A DNA stretch of 64,000 bases from Muribaculaceae bacterium. Lineage in GTDB: Bacteria; Bacteroidota; Bacteroidia; Bacteroidales; Muribaculaceae. The position numbers were made by a program, and so were the translations under genes. Below the pieces are notes generated by a model. That model was not told where the DNA came from and did not search any database. It was given only the letters and a program-made list of their open reading frames with translations. The stretch is taken from positions 62,001 through 126,000 of the forward strand of contig JAFOXR010000024.1 of assembly GCA_017391675.1 (NCBI GenBank), written 5' to 3'. Positions 29,133 through 39,256 of this stretch are shown in pieces (positions within the stretch are counted from its first letter, which is position 1; each line of letters begins with the position of its first letter).

Positions 29133-31241
29133 TTATTTTCGAGTCTTATTTGTTTTCTTTTTAACTCCATCTCTAGCTAGAAGAGCATCAATATTTGGCT
29201 CACTACCTCGGAATTTCTTATATAATTCCATTGGATGTTCGGTACCACCTTTACTCAACACATTATCTCTGAAAGATTTTGCAGTTTCTTGATTGAAAAT
29301 GCCATCTTCTTTAAATTTGGCAAAAGCATCAGCTTCAAGTACCTCAGCCCACTTGTAGCTGTAATATCCTGCAGCATATCCTCCTGAGAATATGTGTGAG
29401 AATTGAGGCGCTAATAGACATCCTTCTACTACACTAAATGGTTGTACTTCTTTCATTGTGTTAAGTTCAAATGCAAAAGCATCTGTTACTGGTTCAGTAA
29501 TAGTATGCCATGCCATATCAAGATAACCAAATCCTAATTGTCTTATGCATGCATAAGCTGCACCAAATTGCGCAGAAGCAATAATCTTGTCAACCAATTC
29601 CTGTTGCATAGCTTCTCCAGTCTCATAATGCTTTGCAAAACTGTCTAGGAATTCTTTTTCGATAAGATAGTTTTCATTGAACTGAGATGGTAATTCTACG
29701 AAGTCACGATATACTGCTGTTCCCGATAATGATGCATATTTTACTTTGCTTAGTAAACCATGCAGTGCATGTCCGAATTCATGTAGGAATGTTTCGACCT
29801 CATCAAAAGTTAGCAATGATGGCTTTGAGCCTGTTGGTTTAGTGAAATTCATAGTAATTGAGACTAAAGGTCTCACATCAGAGCCTTTGTCGTCAATATA
29901 CTGGTCACGAAATCCAGTCATCCATGCTCCACTACGCTTAGAAGCTCTAGGGAAGAAGTCTGTGTAAATCATGCCAAGATATGTACCATCAGCATCAATT
30001 ACATTGAACGCTTGAACTTCTGGGTTGAAAACTTGAGCATCATGATTTTCGATGAATTTTATTCCGTATAATTTGGTTGCAAGGCCAAATACACCATCGA
30101 TAACATTGTTTAGTTCAAAGTATGGTCTTAGGATTTCATCATTCAAGTCAAATTTGTTGTCTTTTAACTTGTTGAAATAGTAACTATAATCCCATGCTTC
30201 AATTTTAACTTTCTTGCCTTCAAGAGTTGAAGCGAACTTTTCAAGTTCTTTCATTTCATTCTTTTGAGCAGGAAGGTATGCATCTCGCAAATTGTTTAGC
30301 AAGTTGTACACATTCTGTGAATTTTGAGCCATAGTGTGGGATAGCTTGTATTCAGCAAATGTCTTATATCCAAATATATTTGCAAGTTGGCGACGCTTGT
30401 CTGCAATTTGGCTCATTATCTCAATATTGCTGAATTCACCTGATGTATTTCGTGAATTATACATTTTGTACAATTTTTCACGCAAGTCGCGGCGAGATGA
30501 GTATTGCATGAAAGGACGGTAGCTAGGAGCTGCTAGTGTAATTAAATATCCGTCTTTGCCTTTCTCCTTTGCTGCAGTTCTGGCTGCTTCAATTGAGCTC
30601 TCAGGCAATCCTGCCAAGTCTTCTTTCTCTAACCATATCTCATAGGTGTTAAGCTCTTTCAATACATTTTGGCCAAACTTGAGTGTAAGCATAGATATGT
30701 CATTGTTGAGCTGTCGGTATTTTTCTCTTGCTTCACCTTGAAGGTTGGCTCCACTTCTAACAAATGAAATATATGTTTCTTCAAGAAGCATTCTGTCTTC
30801 CGAATCCAGATTTAGCTTGTCAGCATTGTCATATACAAATTTTACGCGTTCCCAAAGTTTCTCATTTAGGCTAATGCTAGTGCTGTGAGCAGTTAGTACT
30901 GGAGAAAGTTTGGTTGAAATTTCCATCAACTCGTCATTGGAATTTGCTGAAATGTATGGATAGAATACACCAAGAACACGGCTTAATGTTTTGCCAGATT
31001 GTTCTAATGCTAGTATTGTATTTTCAAAGTTTGGTACACTTCTTTGATTAACAATAGCGTTAATTTGTTGCTTCTGTTCCTCTATACCTTGCAGAATTGC
31101 AGGTTCAAAATCGCTATTTGTAATTTTGTCGAAAGGTATAGCCCCATTTGTTGTTTTAAACTCCGATAGGAAAATGTTTTCTGATTTTGCCATAGTGTGG
31201 AGTGTTAGAATTAAAAATAAACTAAGAATTAATTTTTTCAT
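29133..31241 (-). CDS. dcp: M3-family peptidyl-dipeptidase Dcp
   Basis: A zinc metallopeptidase that removes dipeptides from the C-terminus of oligopeptides. The 702-residue protein has the HEXXH motif in FLHEFGHALHG and the distal family phrases FGYLDMAWH and FSHIFSGGYAAGYYSY. A signal peptide is present (basic start, hydrophobic core, cleavage near MAKSEN), so it acts in the periplasm, unlike the cytoplasmic E. coli form. It follows the large TPR gene by 23 bases. Confidence 0.92.
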   Translation of the reverse strand: MKKLILSLFLILTLHTMAKSENIFLSEFKTTNGAIPFDKITNSDFEPAILQGIEEQKQQINAIVNQRSVPNFENTILALEQSGKTLSRVLGVFYPYISANSNDELMEISTKLSPVLTAHSTSISLNEKLWERVKFVYDNADKLNLDSEDRMLLEETYISFVRSGANLQGEAREKYRQLNNDISMLTLKFGQNVLKELNTYEIWLEKEDLAGLPESSIEAARTAAKEKGKDGYLITLAAPSYRPFMQYSSRRDLREKLYKMYNSRNTSGEFSNIEIMSQIADKRRQLANIFGYKTFAEYKLSHTMAQNSQNVYNLLNNLRDAYLPAQKNEMKELEKFASTLEGKKVKIEAWDYSYYFNKLKDNKFDLNDEILRPYFELNNVIDGVFGLATKLYGIKFIENHDAQVFNPEVQAFNVIDADGTYLGMIYTDFFPRASKRSGAWMTGFRDQYIDDKGSDVRPLVSITMNFTKPTGSKPSLLTFDEVETFLHEFGHALHGLLSKVKYASLSGTAVYRDFVELPSQFNENYLIEKEFLDSFAKHYETGEAMQQELVDKIIASAQFGAAYACIRQLGFGYLDMAWHTITEPVTDAFAFELNTMKEVQPFSVVEGCLLAPQFSHIFSGGYAAGYYSYKWAEVLEADAFAKFKEDGIFNQETAKSFRDNVLSKGGTEHPMELYKKFRGSEPNIDALLARDGVKKKTNKTRK

Positions 31242-31264
31242 TTTATTGTTTGTTAAATAATTTA

Positions 31265-33484
31265 TTACAAAGATAGTGATTTATTGCATATCATGTGAAA
31301 GGCGTCTAATACAATGGATATGTCAGTTTCGTTTACGCCAGCCTTCTGTAATATCGTTTTGTCTGCAAGAAATGTTTCTTTGAATTTTTCAATGGAATTG
31401 CCATATGCATCAAAAGATTTCTTGTATAGTTCTATCGCTTCAGCAATTTTATTTTCAATTAATGACAGATGCCCGAAATTTAGATAATCGGTCGCATTTG
31501 GTTTGCCCTTGATTATGTTTTCATATCTGATTCTGCTTTTAGAGTATTCGCCTTTCAAGAGATAACACCATGCAATTTGTCTGTCCAGAATATTGTCATT
31601 TTCGTTCTTTTTATAGCAATAGTTATAAAAATATTCAAGAGCTTCATCGTATTTATCCATTTCGAGAAGGCAATAACCTATACTTAAGATCAGCGATGTG
31701 TTGTCTGGAGCATACACCTCTGCAGACTTGTAGTATTTTAATGCTGCTTCGTGCTGATTTAAAGCCCTATAACATGCTGCGATGTGCCTTAAATTCCATA
31801 CATCTTTATTTGACATCAAGTCATACTTGTTATAATAATTTATTGCTTTATTGTATTGTTTTAGACTCTGATAACAGAATCCAATTTTTTGATAGATATT
31901 TGGTGAAATCTCATTGTCGTTTTTAAGCAAATACTTAAAATACTTTATAGCATCTGTGTAATATTCATTCTTTAGATAAAAATCGGATACTACATTAATT
32001 GTATTATTGTAACTATCAAGATTATTACAGTGTGCTATTTCTGTAATGTCAAACTCATTGGAAAAAGGATCATAGAATTCAGCCTTTCTGTTATATAATT
32101 TAAAGAAACGGTAGATGTTCTGAATATAAAGATTAGAAATTTGTAATCTGTCTTTTGATTCTGTCAGCATATCAGAATTGCGTAATTCTTTAATCATAGA
32201 ATTTTGTTCACCAAACTGTGAAATCATCATATTGCGCTGAGACTGAGGAACAGATGCCAGTGACGATATAAAGGAATACTTGTCACTATCGCAGAAGAAC
32301 TGAGATTCTAGTATTATATTTGCTATGCTGCTTTCTTTCTCAGTCAGCATATTCGTTATCATTGAATGGTCTTTATGAAATGGTAAAAACCAGTTGCCGA
32401 TTTCATTGAAGAAAGCAAATGACTTAAGATGTGAGAATGTGCCGATAAATATATCTGCTCCGTCGGACTGCAGTTTATTCAACTCATCAATCTTTTTAGT
32501 AATACCCTCATTATCTAAAATTTCTTTCCATTGTGGATTTTTCTCCAGTTCACTGATATCAAGAGAAGTTAGATCCTTTTTAAAGGCTTTAGGGTAGATA
32601 TCCATGAACTTGGGAATGAGTTCTTTTTCTACCTTTTGCGTTAATCGTTCGGTATTCTTACTCCTAATTAACTGGAATAATATTGTATTAAAGTCCTTTG
32701 AGAATTGTTGATTATCAGAGTAACTGCTAAGAATGTTAGATACTTGTGCTGATTCTTTGATTCTTTTATTATGTATAAAGAATGTCAAGAGTGAAGCGCA
32801 TAACGATATAATTGATACTTTGTTATCTTCATTTTCATATGCACATAGTAAAGTGACAAGCATTTGTTCATTGTAGAATTGTATTAATGACAATAGCATA
32901 GCCGATATTACTAAGCACTTTGTGTATGTTGGAATTGAACCGGAATTAATTATCTCCGAAAGGGTAGAAATGTCATTGTTGCTTTGTGGAAATGATACCC
33001 AAATAGCTTTGAATAATTCGCTTTCTAATAATTCTTTATTTTTTATAAGTGACAATTCCTCGCTATTTGCCCTGTTGCTCATATCCACTTCTTGATATAA
33101 GTTGATGTTATCAAGAATCTGCTCGTATTCCTTTATTATATTTTCAATCGACCTATGGTTCTTCAGGAACAATCGTTTTTGACTGTAGTACTGGCTACTG
33201 TCATTTTTTGTGTTGATTTCTGATATCGCTTTATCAGTAATTGATAGGAGTCTGTCAATCACATCTTGATAAATCCTTCTGCGGTCAGGATCGTTTGCAC
33301 CAGAAACAAAATATTTCAACAGATATGAGTATTCTAGCTCAGTGCGTTTAAGCTCTTCAAGTAAATACCATGCTGAAGATTCATTTACAAGAGTAGATAT
33401 GTCTTGTAATGAATCGTGTATCTGTTTGCTGTTTAGTGCTTGATATATTTTGTTTGTTAGGTTCTTTAATTCTGTATTTGTCAT
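31265..33484 (-). CDS. Large TPR protein of unknown function
   Basis: A 739-residue cytoplasmic protein with no signal peptide. The N-terminal 470 residues are helical, Asn/Ser/Lys-rich and match no domain I know. Residues 490-690 contain at least five TPR units (phrases such as DAIKYFKYLLKND, AINYYNKYDLMS, AALKYYKSAEVYAPDN, EALEYFYNYC). The C-terminal tail ends in a short helix. The gene heads a two-gene unit with dcp and has two tandem -7 elements upstream. It likely serves as a scaffold, but no partner can be named. Confidence 0.7.
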   Translation of the reverse strand: MTNTELKNLTNKIYQALNSKQIHDSLQDISTLVNESSAWYLLEELKRTELEYSYLLKYFVSGANDPDRRRIYQDVIDRLLSITDKAISEINTKNDSSQYYSQKRLFLKNHRSIENIIKEYEQILDNINLYQEVDMSNRANSEELSLIKNKELLESELFKAIWVSFPQSNNDISTLSEIINSGSIPTYTKCLVISAMLLSLIQFYNEQMLVTLLCAYENEDNKVSIISLCASLLTFFIHNKRIKESAQVSNILSSYSDNQQFSKDFNTILFQLIRSKNTERLTQKVEKELIPKFMDIYPKAFKKDLTSLDISELEKNPQWKEILDNEGITKKIDELNKLQSDGADIFIGTFSHLKSFAFFNEIGNWFLPFHKDHSMITNMLTEKESSIANIILESQFFCDSDKYSFISSLASVPQSQRNMMISQFGEQNSMIKELRNSDMLTESKDRLQISNLYIQNIYRFFKLYNRKAEFYDPFSNEFDITEIAHCNNLDSYNNTINVVSDFYLKNEYYTDAIKYFKYLLKNDNEISPNIYQKIGFCYQSLKQYNKAINYYNKYDLMSNKDVWNLRHIAACYRALNQHEAALKYYKSAEVYAPDNTSLILSIGYCLLEMDKYDEALEYFYNYCYKKNENDNILDRQIAWCYLLKGEYSKSRIRYENIIKGKPNATDYLNFGHLSLIENKIAEAIELYKKSFDAYGNSIEKFKETFLADKTILQKAGVNETDISIVLDAFHMICNKSLSL

Positions 33485-33492
33485 TTTAATTT

Positions 33493-33514
33493 CAAATATA
33501 TAGTTACAAATATA
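33493..33514 (-). promoter_or_regulatory. Tandem -7 elements upstream of the TPR gene
   Basis: Read on the minus strand, TATATTTG occurs twice, at 33507-33514 and 33493-33500, 14 bases apart. Both match TAnnTTTG. No convincing TTTG lies 19-21 bases upstream of either. The distal one leaves a 20-base leader, while the proximal one is only eight bases from the ATG, so the distal copy is the likelier promoter. Confidence 0.4.
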
Positions 33515-33578
33515 GCAAATAATATGCCAAGCGATGAATAAATCGGGAAATTATAATGGCTTAATTGAAAAAAAAATG

Positions 33579-33586
33579 TAATTTTG
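33579..33586 (+). promoter_or_regulatory. Candidate -7 element of the DUF4293 gene
   Basis: TAATTTTG is a full -7 match 33 bases before the ATG. An ATGG lies 19 bases upstream as a poor -33. It drives the DUF4293-nhaD pair. Confidence 0.4.
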
Positions 33587-33619
33587 CTATAACAAATTAT
33601 TTAATCTAAAAACAATAGC

Positions 33620-34039
33620 ATGGTAATTCAGCGAATTCAATCAGTTTATTTATTATTAGTAGCCATTCTCATGGCGGTGTATTCATTTATGAATGTAGTT
33701 CTAGTGCAGAGTAGTGTGAATCCAATGGAAAAACTATCTTTGTTTGATGCTAGTACGGTTTCATTTATGCTGAGCCTTTTAGTGGCAGTTTTATCAGCAG
33801 TAACAATTTTCAAGTATAAGAAACTGAATCTTCAAATTACATTATGCAGCTGTAATATTATACTAATCCTTGGTCAATTGACTGTTCTGGTTCTTGAAGT
33901 CATTGCAAAGAATTATATTTCAATTGAATTTTTCATATCAAACACAATGCCAGTGATTTCGATAATTTTATTAGCATTATCTATAGCTGGAATCAGAAGG
34001 GATAAAAAAATACTCGGAAGCTACGACAGGATAAGATAA
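33620..34039 (+). CDS. DUF4293-type four-helix membrane protein
   Basis: A 139-residue integral membrane protein with four hydrophobic segments (about residues 7-28, 45-62, 71-96, 107-125) and a basic C-terminus. The start MVIQRIQSVYLLL is the hallmark of the DUF4293 family found in Bacteroidota. No function is known. It precedes nhaD by 36 bases on the same strand. Confidence 0.75.
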   Translation: MVIQRIQSVYLLLVAILMAVYSFMNVVLVQSSVNPMEKLSLFDASTVSFMLSLLVAVLSAVTIFKYKKLNLQITLCSCNIILILGQLTVLVLEVIAKNYISIEFFISNTMPVISIILLALSIAGIRRDKKILGSYDRIR

Positions 34040-34075
34040 ATCACATTAGATGATTTAATTCCTTAAACTATTACT

Positions 34076-35419
34076 ATGATAACTTTAATGATAACCGTGT
34101 TTGTTCTAGGCTATATTGTTATAGCATTAGAGCATGTGTTAAAACTGAATAAAGCAACCTTCGCTTTGATTTTATGTGGCGCCTTGTGGACAATACTATC
34201 ATATGAGTATGGAGCTAATGAGGTGAGAGATGATTTAATTGGTCATCTTGGAGATACTTGTGAGATTCTCGTGTATCTTATTGGTGCGATGACTATAGTA
34301 GATTTAATTGAGAGATATGGAGGATTCTTTTTTATTACATCTAAGATTAAGGCAGATAACAAAGTAGTACTCTTATGGATACATCTCTTTTTGACTTTCT
34401 TTATGTCTGCGGTTCTTGATAATATGACTACTACCATTATTATGGTAGCATTTTTAGCTAAAATAATTAAAGAACAAAAGGAAAGGTGGCTATTTGCAGG
34501 AGTTGTTGTTATTGCTGCTAATAGTGGAGGAGCATGGTCTCCAATTGGAGATGTTACAACTATTATGCTATGGATGAATGAGAATGTTACATCGTCTAGC
34601 TTGATGTCATCACTTTTGTTGCCAAGCCTTGTTTCTGCAATTGTGCCTGCTATATTTGCATCATTTGTGTTGAAGCGTCGAAGTGAGAATGAAGCTGTTG
34701 ATGCCGATGATATTCCTGTAACGACAAGAGAGTCGTATATTGCTAAACATAAGCCTAAATTGAGCCGATTTATGTTCTACTGTGGCGTGGCAGGGCTGAT
34801 ATTTGTTCCTGTCTTTAAGACAATAACAGGACTTCCTCCATTGGTCGGTATGATAATATCACTTGGTATATTATGGATAATCTCAGATATTGCAGTTATT
34901 AAAGCTCATTTGAAAGATGAATTAGGAGCTTCTGTTACTCAAGTCGTGAGAAATATAGACATGCCAACAATAATGTTTTTCTTGGGAATACTAATGTCAG
35001 TTGGAGCGTTGCAGACTGCAGGTATTCTAACAAATCTAGCAGATATATTAGATTCAAAAATACATGAGCCATATATTATCAGTTCAATAATTGGAGTTTG
35101 TTCATCTGTTGTGGATAATGTCCCTCTGGTTGCAGCGTGTATGGATATGTATCCTGTTGCAACTGACGCCATGGTATCGACAGCAGTTGATCCTGCTTAT
35201 ATGCAATACTTTGTACAAGATGGATTGTTCTGGCATTTGCTAACATATTGTGCTGGAGTAGGTGGCAGTCTATTGATAATAGGTTCTGCTGCTGGAGTTG
35301 TGGCAATGGGTATGGAAAACATTCCATTTTTGTGGTACGCAAAGAGAATCAGTTTGATGGCTCTGGTTGGTTCTTTGGCTGGAATTGTAACAATATACAT
35401 AAGTCACCTGTTGCTATAA
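34076..35419 (+). CDS. nhaD: Sodium/proton antiporter NhaD
   Basis: An ion-transporter-superfamily antiporter that exports Na+ or Li+ for protons. The 447-residue protein has about 12 membrane segments, with conserved phrases SAVLDNMTTTIIM and NSGGAWSPIGDVTT in the first half and SSVVDNVPLVAA in the second, the paired Asp-Asn motifs of the family. Its stop codon lies in the left arm of the terminator hairpin shared with uvrA. Confidence 0.88.
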   Translation: MITLMITVFVLGYIVIALEHVLKLNKATFALILCGALWTILSYEYGANEVRDDLIGHLGDTCEILVYLIGAMTIVDLIERYGGFFFITSKIKADNKVVLLWIHLFLTFFMSAVLDNMTTTIIMVAFLAKIIKEQKERWLFAGVVVIAANSGGAWSPIGDVTTIMLWMNENVTSSSLMSSLLLPSLVSAIVPAIFASFVLKRRSENEAVDADDIPVTTRESYIAKHKPKLSRFMFYCGVAGLIFVPVFKTITGLPPLVGMIISLGILWIISDIAVIKAHLKDELGASVTQVVRNIDMPTIMFFLGILMSVGALQTAGILTNLADILDSKIHEPYIISSIIGVCSSVVDNVPLVAACMDMYPVATDAMVSTAVDPAYMQYFVQDGLFWHLLTYCAGVGGSLLIIGSAAGVVAMGMENIPFLWYAKRISLMALVGSLAGIVTIYISHLLL

Positions 35420-35456
35420 TAGAAAAGCTTGACATTAATTGTCAAGCTTTTCTATT
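35418..35456. terminator. Bidirectional terminator overlapping both nhaD and uvrA ends
   Basis: A perfect 17-base-pair stem (35418-35434 with 35440-35456) with a 5-base loop. The left arm takes in the last two bases of the nhaD stop codon. The loop and right arm encode the stop and last residues of uvrA on the other strand. The A/T ends of the stem supply the T-run in either direction. Confidence 0.8.
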
Positions 35457-38224
35457 AAATATCTACCTGTATAGCTATCAGGATTTTTTGCAATTTCTTC
35501 TGGCGTTCCAGTTGCAACAACATTTCCTCCGTTCTCGCCACCTTCAGGGCCCATGTCAATGATATAATCGGCGCATTTAATTATGTCCATGTTATGCTCA
35601 ATTATAACTATCGTGTGACCATTTTCAAGTAGCCTTGTAAATGAACCAAGTAGGGTGTTGATATCATGAAAATGAAGCCCAGTTGTTGGTTCGTCAAAAA
35701 TAAACATTGTAGGTGAACTTTTTTCTACGCTCAAGAAATAAGCCAGTTTAACTCGTTGGTTCTCGCCACCTGATAATGTTGATGATGGCTGCCCGAGCTT
35801 GACATAACCAAGTCCAACATCTTGAAGAGGTTTGAGTCTTTTAATAATGGATTTTTCTGTTGAACCATTATTTTCGCTAAAAAACTCAATCGCTTGATTA
35901 ATAGTCATTTCAAGTATATCATTGATATTCTTGCCTCTGTATTCAACTTCAAGAGCATCATTGCTGTATCTTTTGCCGTGGCAATGCTCGCACTCAAGAG
36001 TGATGTCAGCCATGAATTGCATTTCTATTGTAATAGTTCCTTCTCCTTTGCACTCTTCACAGCGTCCTCCTGGGGTGTTGAATGAAAAATACCCCGAGTT
36101 GTACCCCATTTGTTTAGATAGTTGTTGCTCTGCAAATAACTTTCTAATTTCGTCAAAAACCTTAAGGTACGTAGCCGGGTTGCTTCGTGAAGACTTTCCA
36201 ATTGGATTCTGGTCAACAAATTCAACTCCTTTAAGCAAGTGCATGTCTCCGCTGATTCCTTTATGAGTTCCAGGTTGTTCCTTTGTTTCGGAATAATGTC
36301 TGGACAAAGCTCGGAATAGGATAGTGTTGATTAGTGTAGATTTTCCAGAACCACTAACACCGCTAACTACAGTCATTACACCAAGAGGCACTTTTACGGT
36401 AACATCTTTCAGATTGTTTTCCGATGCGCCATTAATTGTTATATAATTATTCCATTTCCGCCGAATTTTAGGAATAACGATACATTTCTCTTTGTTGAGA
36501 TACTGTAATGTTAGACTGTTGTTTCCATTTTCGTAGCCTTGTAATGAACCTTGATATACGATTTCGCCACCTTTTCTGCCAGCAAGTGGGCCAACATCAA
36601 TAAGATAGTCTGCAGATCTGATTATTTCTTCATCATGCTCGACTACAATGACTGTGTTTCCTTGCTGCTGGAGCATTCGTAATACTTTTATAAGTTTATC
36701 TGTATCTTTAGAGTGAAGTCCAATACTTGGCTCGTCTAATATATACAAAGATCCCACTAGGCTGCTGCCTAATGATGTTGCTAAATTGATTCTTTGACTT
36801 TCTCCGCCAGAAAGGGTAGAGGACAATCGGTCAAGAGTCAGGTAACCTAGACCAACATCATTAAGAAAATTAAGCCGACTATTAATTTCTATTAGAATTC
36901 TATTTGCAATTTGTTCATCATGCTCAGTTAATTCTAACGCATCAAACCAATGTTTCAAGTCCTTTACGGGGATCTTGACTAAATCGCTAATAGATTTATT
37001 ATTGATTTTGACATAACTGGCCTCGGTTTTCAGTCTTGTTCCGTTACAATGCGGACAAGTTGTTTTGCCCCTGTATCTTGCTAGTAGAACTCTATACTGA
37101 ATATTATAAATCTTGCTTTCAATGTATTTAAAGAAACCGTCAATTCCACTAACTTCATCGTTCCCATGCCATAACAGGTCTTTTTGTTCCTGCGTTAATT
37201 CACAGTATGGGCGGTGTATTGGGAAACTGTTTTTTGCAGCTAAATGAATAAAATCCTTCTTGAATTCACTCATTTTTGCACCTCGCCAACACATCACAGC
37301 ATCGTCATAGACGGATAGAGTTTTATCTGGAATTACCAAGTCTTCATCAATTCCTATTATTTTACCATAGCCTTCGCATTCAGGACACGCGCCTATAGGA
37401 TTGTTGAAATTGAACATTTGTTCTGTAGGTTGTTGAAAGACAATCCCGTCTGCTTCAAATCTCTTTGAAAAAACATGTGTCTCAATTTTCCCGTCATTCC
37501 ATACTTTCAGTATGCACTCATCATGTCCTTCGTAGAAAGCTGTAGACAATGAATCTAAGAGTCGAATTTCATCTTCCCGATCACCAGTTACCGATAGTCT
37601 ATCAATAAGTAATTTGTAATCATAATTTAAAGGATTCTCAATTGAATTCATAACATCTGCAATGGAAATGAATTCATTGTTATGCTCAAGTCGGGAATAT
37701 CCGCCTTTTGCTAAAATTTCAATTTGCTGGATAAATGAACGACCTTCAGGAATCTCAATATTAACAAGGATCGCAAAACGAGTGCCTTTGGGATATGAAT
37801 TAATCTTTTTAATAACATCTTCTGATGTGTGCCGTTTGACGACTGTGTTGCTTATAGGTGAAATGGTTTTGCCAATTCTCGAAAAAAGCAATCTTAAATA
37901 ATCATATATTTCAGTGGATGTGCCGACTGTACTTCTAGAATTCTTATTAATAACTTTTTGCTCTATGGCAATTGCTGGTGGTAACCCTTTTATGAAGTCG
38001 CAATCCGGTTTTGCCATGCGACCCAAAAATTGTCTAGCATAAGAAGATAAACTTTCTACATATCTTCTTTGACCTTCTGCATATAATGTGTCAAAAGCTA
38101 ATGATGATTTTCCTGAGCCAGATAATCCAGTAATTACGATAAGTTTGTTGCGCGGTATTGTAATGTCAATATTTTTTAGATTATTAACTCTAGCTCCCTT
38201 TATAATTATATCGTTTGATGCCAT
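35435..38224 (-). CDS. uvrA: Excinuclease ABC subunit A
   Basis: The damage-sensing ATPase of nucleotide excision repair. The 929-residue protein carries two ABC modules: Walker [10 protein letters not shown] near residue 35 with signature LSGGESQR, and GVSGSGKST near 620 with signature LSGGENQR. Zinc-finger Cys pairs are present ([29 protein letters not shown]). The frame is open from a TTG at 38245, but a -7 element at 38243-38250 covers that codon, so the ATG at 38224 is the start. The gene is transcribed alone. Confidence 0.95.
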   Translation of the reverse strand: MASNDIIIKGARVNNLKNIDITIPRNKLIVITGLSGSGKSSLAFDTLYAEGQRRYVESLSSYARQFLGRMAKPDCDFIKGLPPAIAIEQKVINKNSRSTVGTSTEIYDYLRLLFSRIGKTISPISNTVVKRHTSEDVIKKINSYPKGTRFAILVNIEIPEGRSFIQQIEILAKGGYSRLEHNNEFISIADVMNSIENPLNYDYKLLIDRLSVTGDREDEIRLLDSLSTAFYEGHDECILKVWNDGKIETHVFSKRFEADGIVFQQPTEQMFNFNNPIGACPECEGYGKIIGIDEDLVIPDKTLSVYDDAVMCWRGAKMSEFKKDFIHLAAKNSFPIHRPYCELTQEQKDLLWHGNDEVSGIDGFFKYIESKIYNIQYRVLLARYRGKTTCPHCNGTRLKTEASYVKINNKSISDLVKIPVKDLKHWFDALELTEHDEQIANRILIEINSRLNFLNDVGLGYLTLDRLSSTLSGGESQRINLATSLGSSLVGSLYILDEPSIGLHSKDTDKLIKVLRMLQQQGNTVIVVEHDEEIIRSADYLIDVGPLAGRKGGEIVYQGSLQGYENGNNSLTLQYLNKEKCIVIPKIRRKWNNYITINGASENNLKDVTVKVPLGVMTVVSGVSGSGKSTLINTILFRALSRHYSETKEQPGTHKGISGDMHLLKGVEFVDQNPIGKSSRSNPATYLKVFDEIRKLFAEQQLSKQMGYNSGYFSFNTPGGRCEECKGEGTITIEMQFMADITLECEHCHGKRYSNDALEVEYRGKNINDILEMTINQAIEFFSENNGSTEKSIIKRLKPLQDVGLGYVKLGQPSSTLSGGENQRVKLAYFLSVEKSSPTMFIFDEPTTGLHFHDINTLLGSFTRLLENGHTIVIIEHNMDIIKCADYIIDMGPEGGENGGNVVATGTPEEIAKNPDSYTGRYLIEKLDN

Positions 38225-38242
38225 TCCAATTGATTTAGTAGG

Positions 38243-38250
38243 CAAAAATA
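38243..38250 (-). promoter_or_regulatory. -7 element of uvrA
   Basis: On the minus strand TATTTTTG matches TAnnTTTG. Transcription would start near 38236, 12 bases before the ATG at 38224. No good -33 is visible. This site decides the uvrA start codon. Confidence 0.45.
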
Positions 38251-38303
38251 AACATTTTTAGATTAAAAACATAAAGAGTTTTATCTGATATTCAAAAAAT
38301 TCG

Positions 38304-38311
38304 TATATTTG
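38304..38311 (+). promoter_or_regulatory. -7 element upstream of the YtxH pair
   Basis: TATATTTG is a full match to TAnnTTTG. A TTTT at 38279-38282 lies 21 bases upstream. It would give a leader of about 100 bases before the first YtxH gene; that leader is AT-rich and shows no strong fold. Confidence 0.4.
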
Positions 38312-38417
38312 TATAATTTCACATGCAATAATGCATAAGAGTATAATTGTGTTAAACAAATTCGTTGTTTGCATGTTAGTATAATAGAATATAAATTATT
38401 AACTAAAAATAATTGTT

Positions 38418-38621
38418 ATGAAACCATTACATGTACTACTAGCTGTTGTAGGAGGCGCTATAGCAGGTGCTGCTGTTGGTCTGTTGTTCGCTCCAGATAA
38501 AGGCAGTGAAACAAGAAAGAAAATAGGTGAAACCCTAAGAAAACATGGCATTAATTTGTCAAGAAAAAAAATGGACGAACTTGTTGATGAAATCTCAACA
38601 GAATTGGAAACAAATAAATAA
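38418..38621 (+). CDS. YtxH-family small membrane protein, copy 1
   Basis: A 67-residue protein with a single Gly/Ala-rich hydrophobic segment (residues 5-24) followed by the family turn LFAPDKGSETRKKI and a charged helix. YtxH proteins are membrane-tethered and often stress-induced; their biochemical role is unknown. It is the first of two tandem copies, seven bases before the second. Confidence 0.78.
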   Translation: MKPLHVLLAVVGGAIAGAAVGLLFAPDKGSETRKKIGETLRKHGINLSRKKMDELVDEISTELETNK

Positions 38622-38628
38622 TTAAGTT

Positions 38629-38835
38629 ATGAAGTATTCTGGTCTTTTATATGCATTTCTTGGAGGAGCTGCAGTAGGTTGTTTAGCTGCGATTTTGTTT
38701 GCTCCTGAGAAAGGTAGTGATTTAAGAGCGCGTATTAAGCGCATGCTTAAAGAAAGAGGAATTGATTTTTCTGACGACGATGTAAGTGAGTTGGTTGATC
38801 AAATCACTGCCGAAATTGAAGAGAGTAAAGCTTGA
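38629..38835 (+). CDS. YtxH-family small membrane protein, copy 2
   Basis: A 68-residue paralogue of the preceding gene: hydrophobic Gly/Ala segment (residues 5-24), LFAPEKGSDLR, then a charged helix ending DQITAEIEESKA. The shared spacing of the GI(N/D)(L/F)S and ELVD(E/Q)I phrases shows a tandem duplication. The C-terminus is more acidic than in copy 1. Confidence 0.78.
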   Translation: MKYSGLLYAFLGGAAVGCLAAILFAPEKGSDLRARIKRMLKERGIDFSDDDVSELVDQITAEIEESKA

Positions 38836-38843
38836 TAATAGAT

Positions 38844-38871
38844 TGTGCCAATAATTTATATTGTTGGCACA
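38844..38871 (+). other. Hairpin between YtxH copy 2 and the DUF1469 gene
   Basis: Arms 38844-38855 and 38860-38871 form a 12-base-pair stem with one G-U pair and a TTAT loop. No T-run follows, so it may lower readthrough or protect the upstream message end rather than terminate fully. Confidence 0.5.
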
Positions 38872-38898
38872 TATTTATATATGATAAAATCGTGAGGT

Positions 38899-39249
38899 AT
38901 GGAGATTAATTCTTCTTATAAGGAATTATGGGGTGAGGTGAAGAAATATCTTTCCCTACAAATTGATTATGCTAAGCTTACTGCTGTAGAGAAGCTTACA
39001 TTGTTGTTGTCCGCAATGACATTTGTGGGTGTAATAATCGTTCTTGCGGCATGTGCTTTATTCTTCTTGTCATCTGCACTTGTGGCTTGGTTGGATACGA
39101 TTTTTGAATCTAAATGGGTGGCAAACCTTATTGTATTTGGATTGATAATGATTATTATGATAATTGCCATTTGTTTTAAAAAGGTTCTTATTCTAAATCC
39201 AGTAGCTCGATTTGTTACAAAATTATTTTTAAATCCGCCTCAAAAATAA
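38899..39249 (+). CDS. DUF1469 / phage-holin-III-like membrane protein
   Basis: A 116-residue protein with two membrane helices (about residues 33-58 and 71-93) flanked by charged helices. It matches the Actinobacterial holin-X/DUF1469 layout, often annotated as phage holin family although it is a chromosomal envelope protein. It commonly sits next to YtxH genes, as here. No lysis genes are nearby. Eight bases separate it from the next gene. Confidence 0.65.
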   Translation: MEINSSYKELWGEVKKYLSLQIDYAKLTAVEKLTLLLSAMTFVGVIIVLAACALFFLSSALVAWLDTIFESKWVANLIVFGLIMIIMIIAICFKKVLILNPVARFVTKLFLNPPQK

Positions 39250-39256
39250 ATTAGAG

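Noticed and set aside
31570..31926. 118-codon open frame on the plus strand
   Set aside because: Antisense to the TPR repeats of the large TPR gene; composition is an artefact of Tyr/Lys-rich codons read backwards.
38899..39249. Possible prophage remnant because of the holin-like protein
   Set aside because: No endolysin, structural or integrase genes are near; DUF1469 proteins are ordinary chromosomal partners of YtxH.
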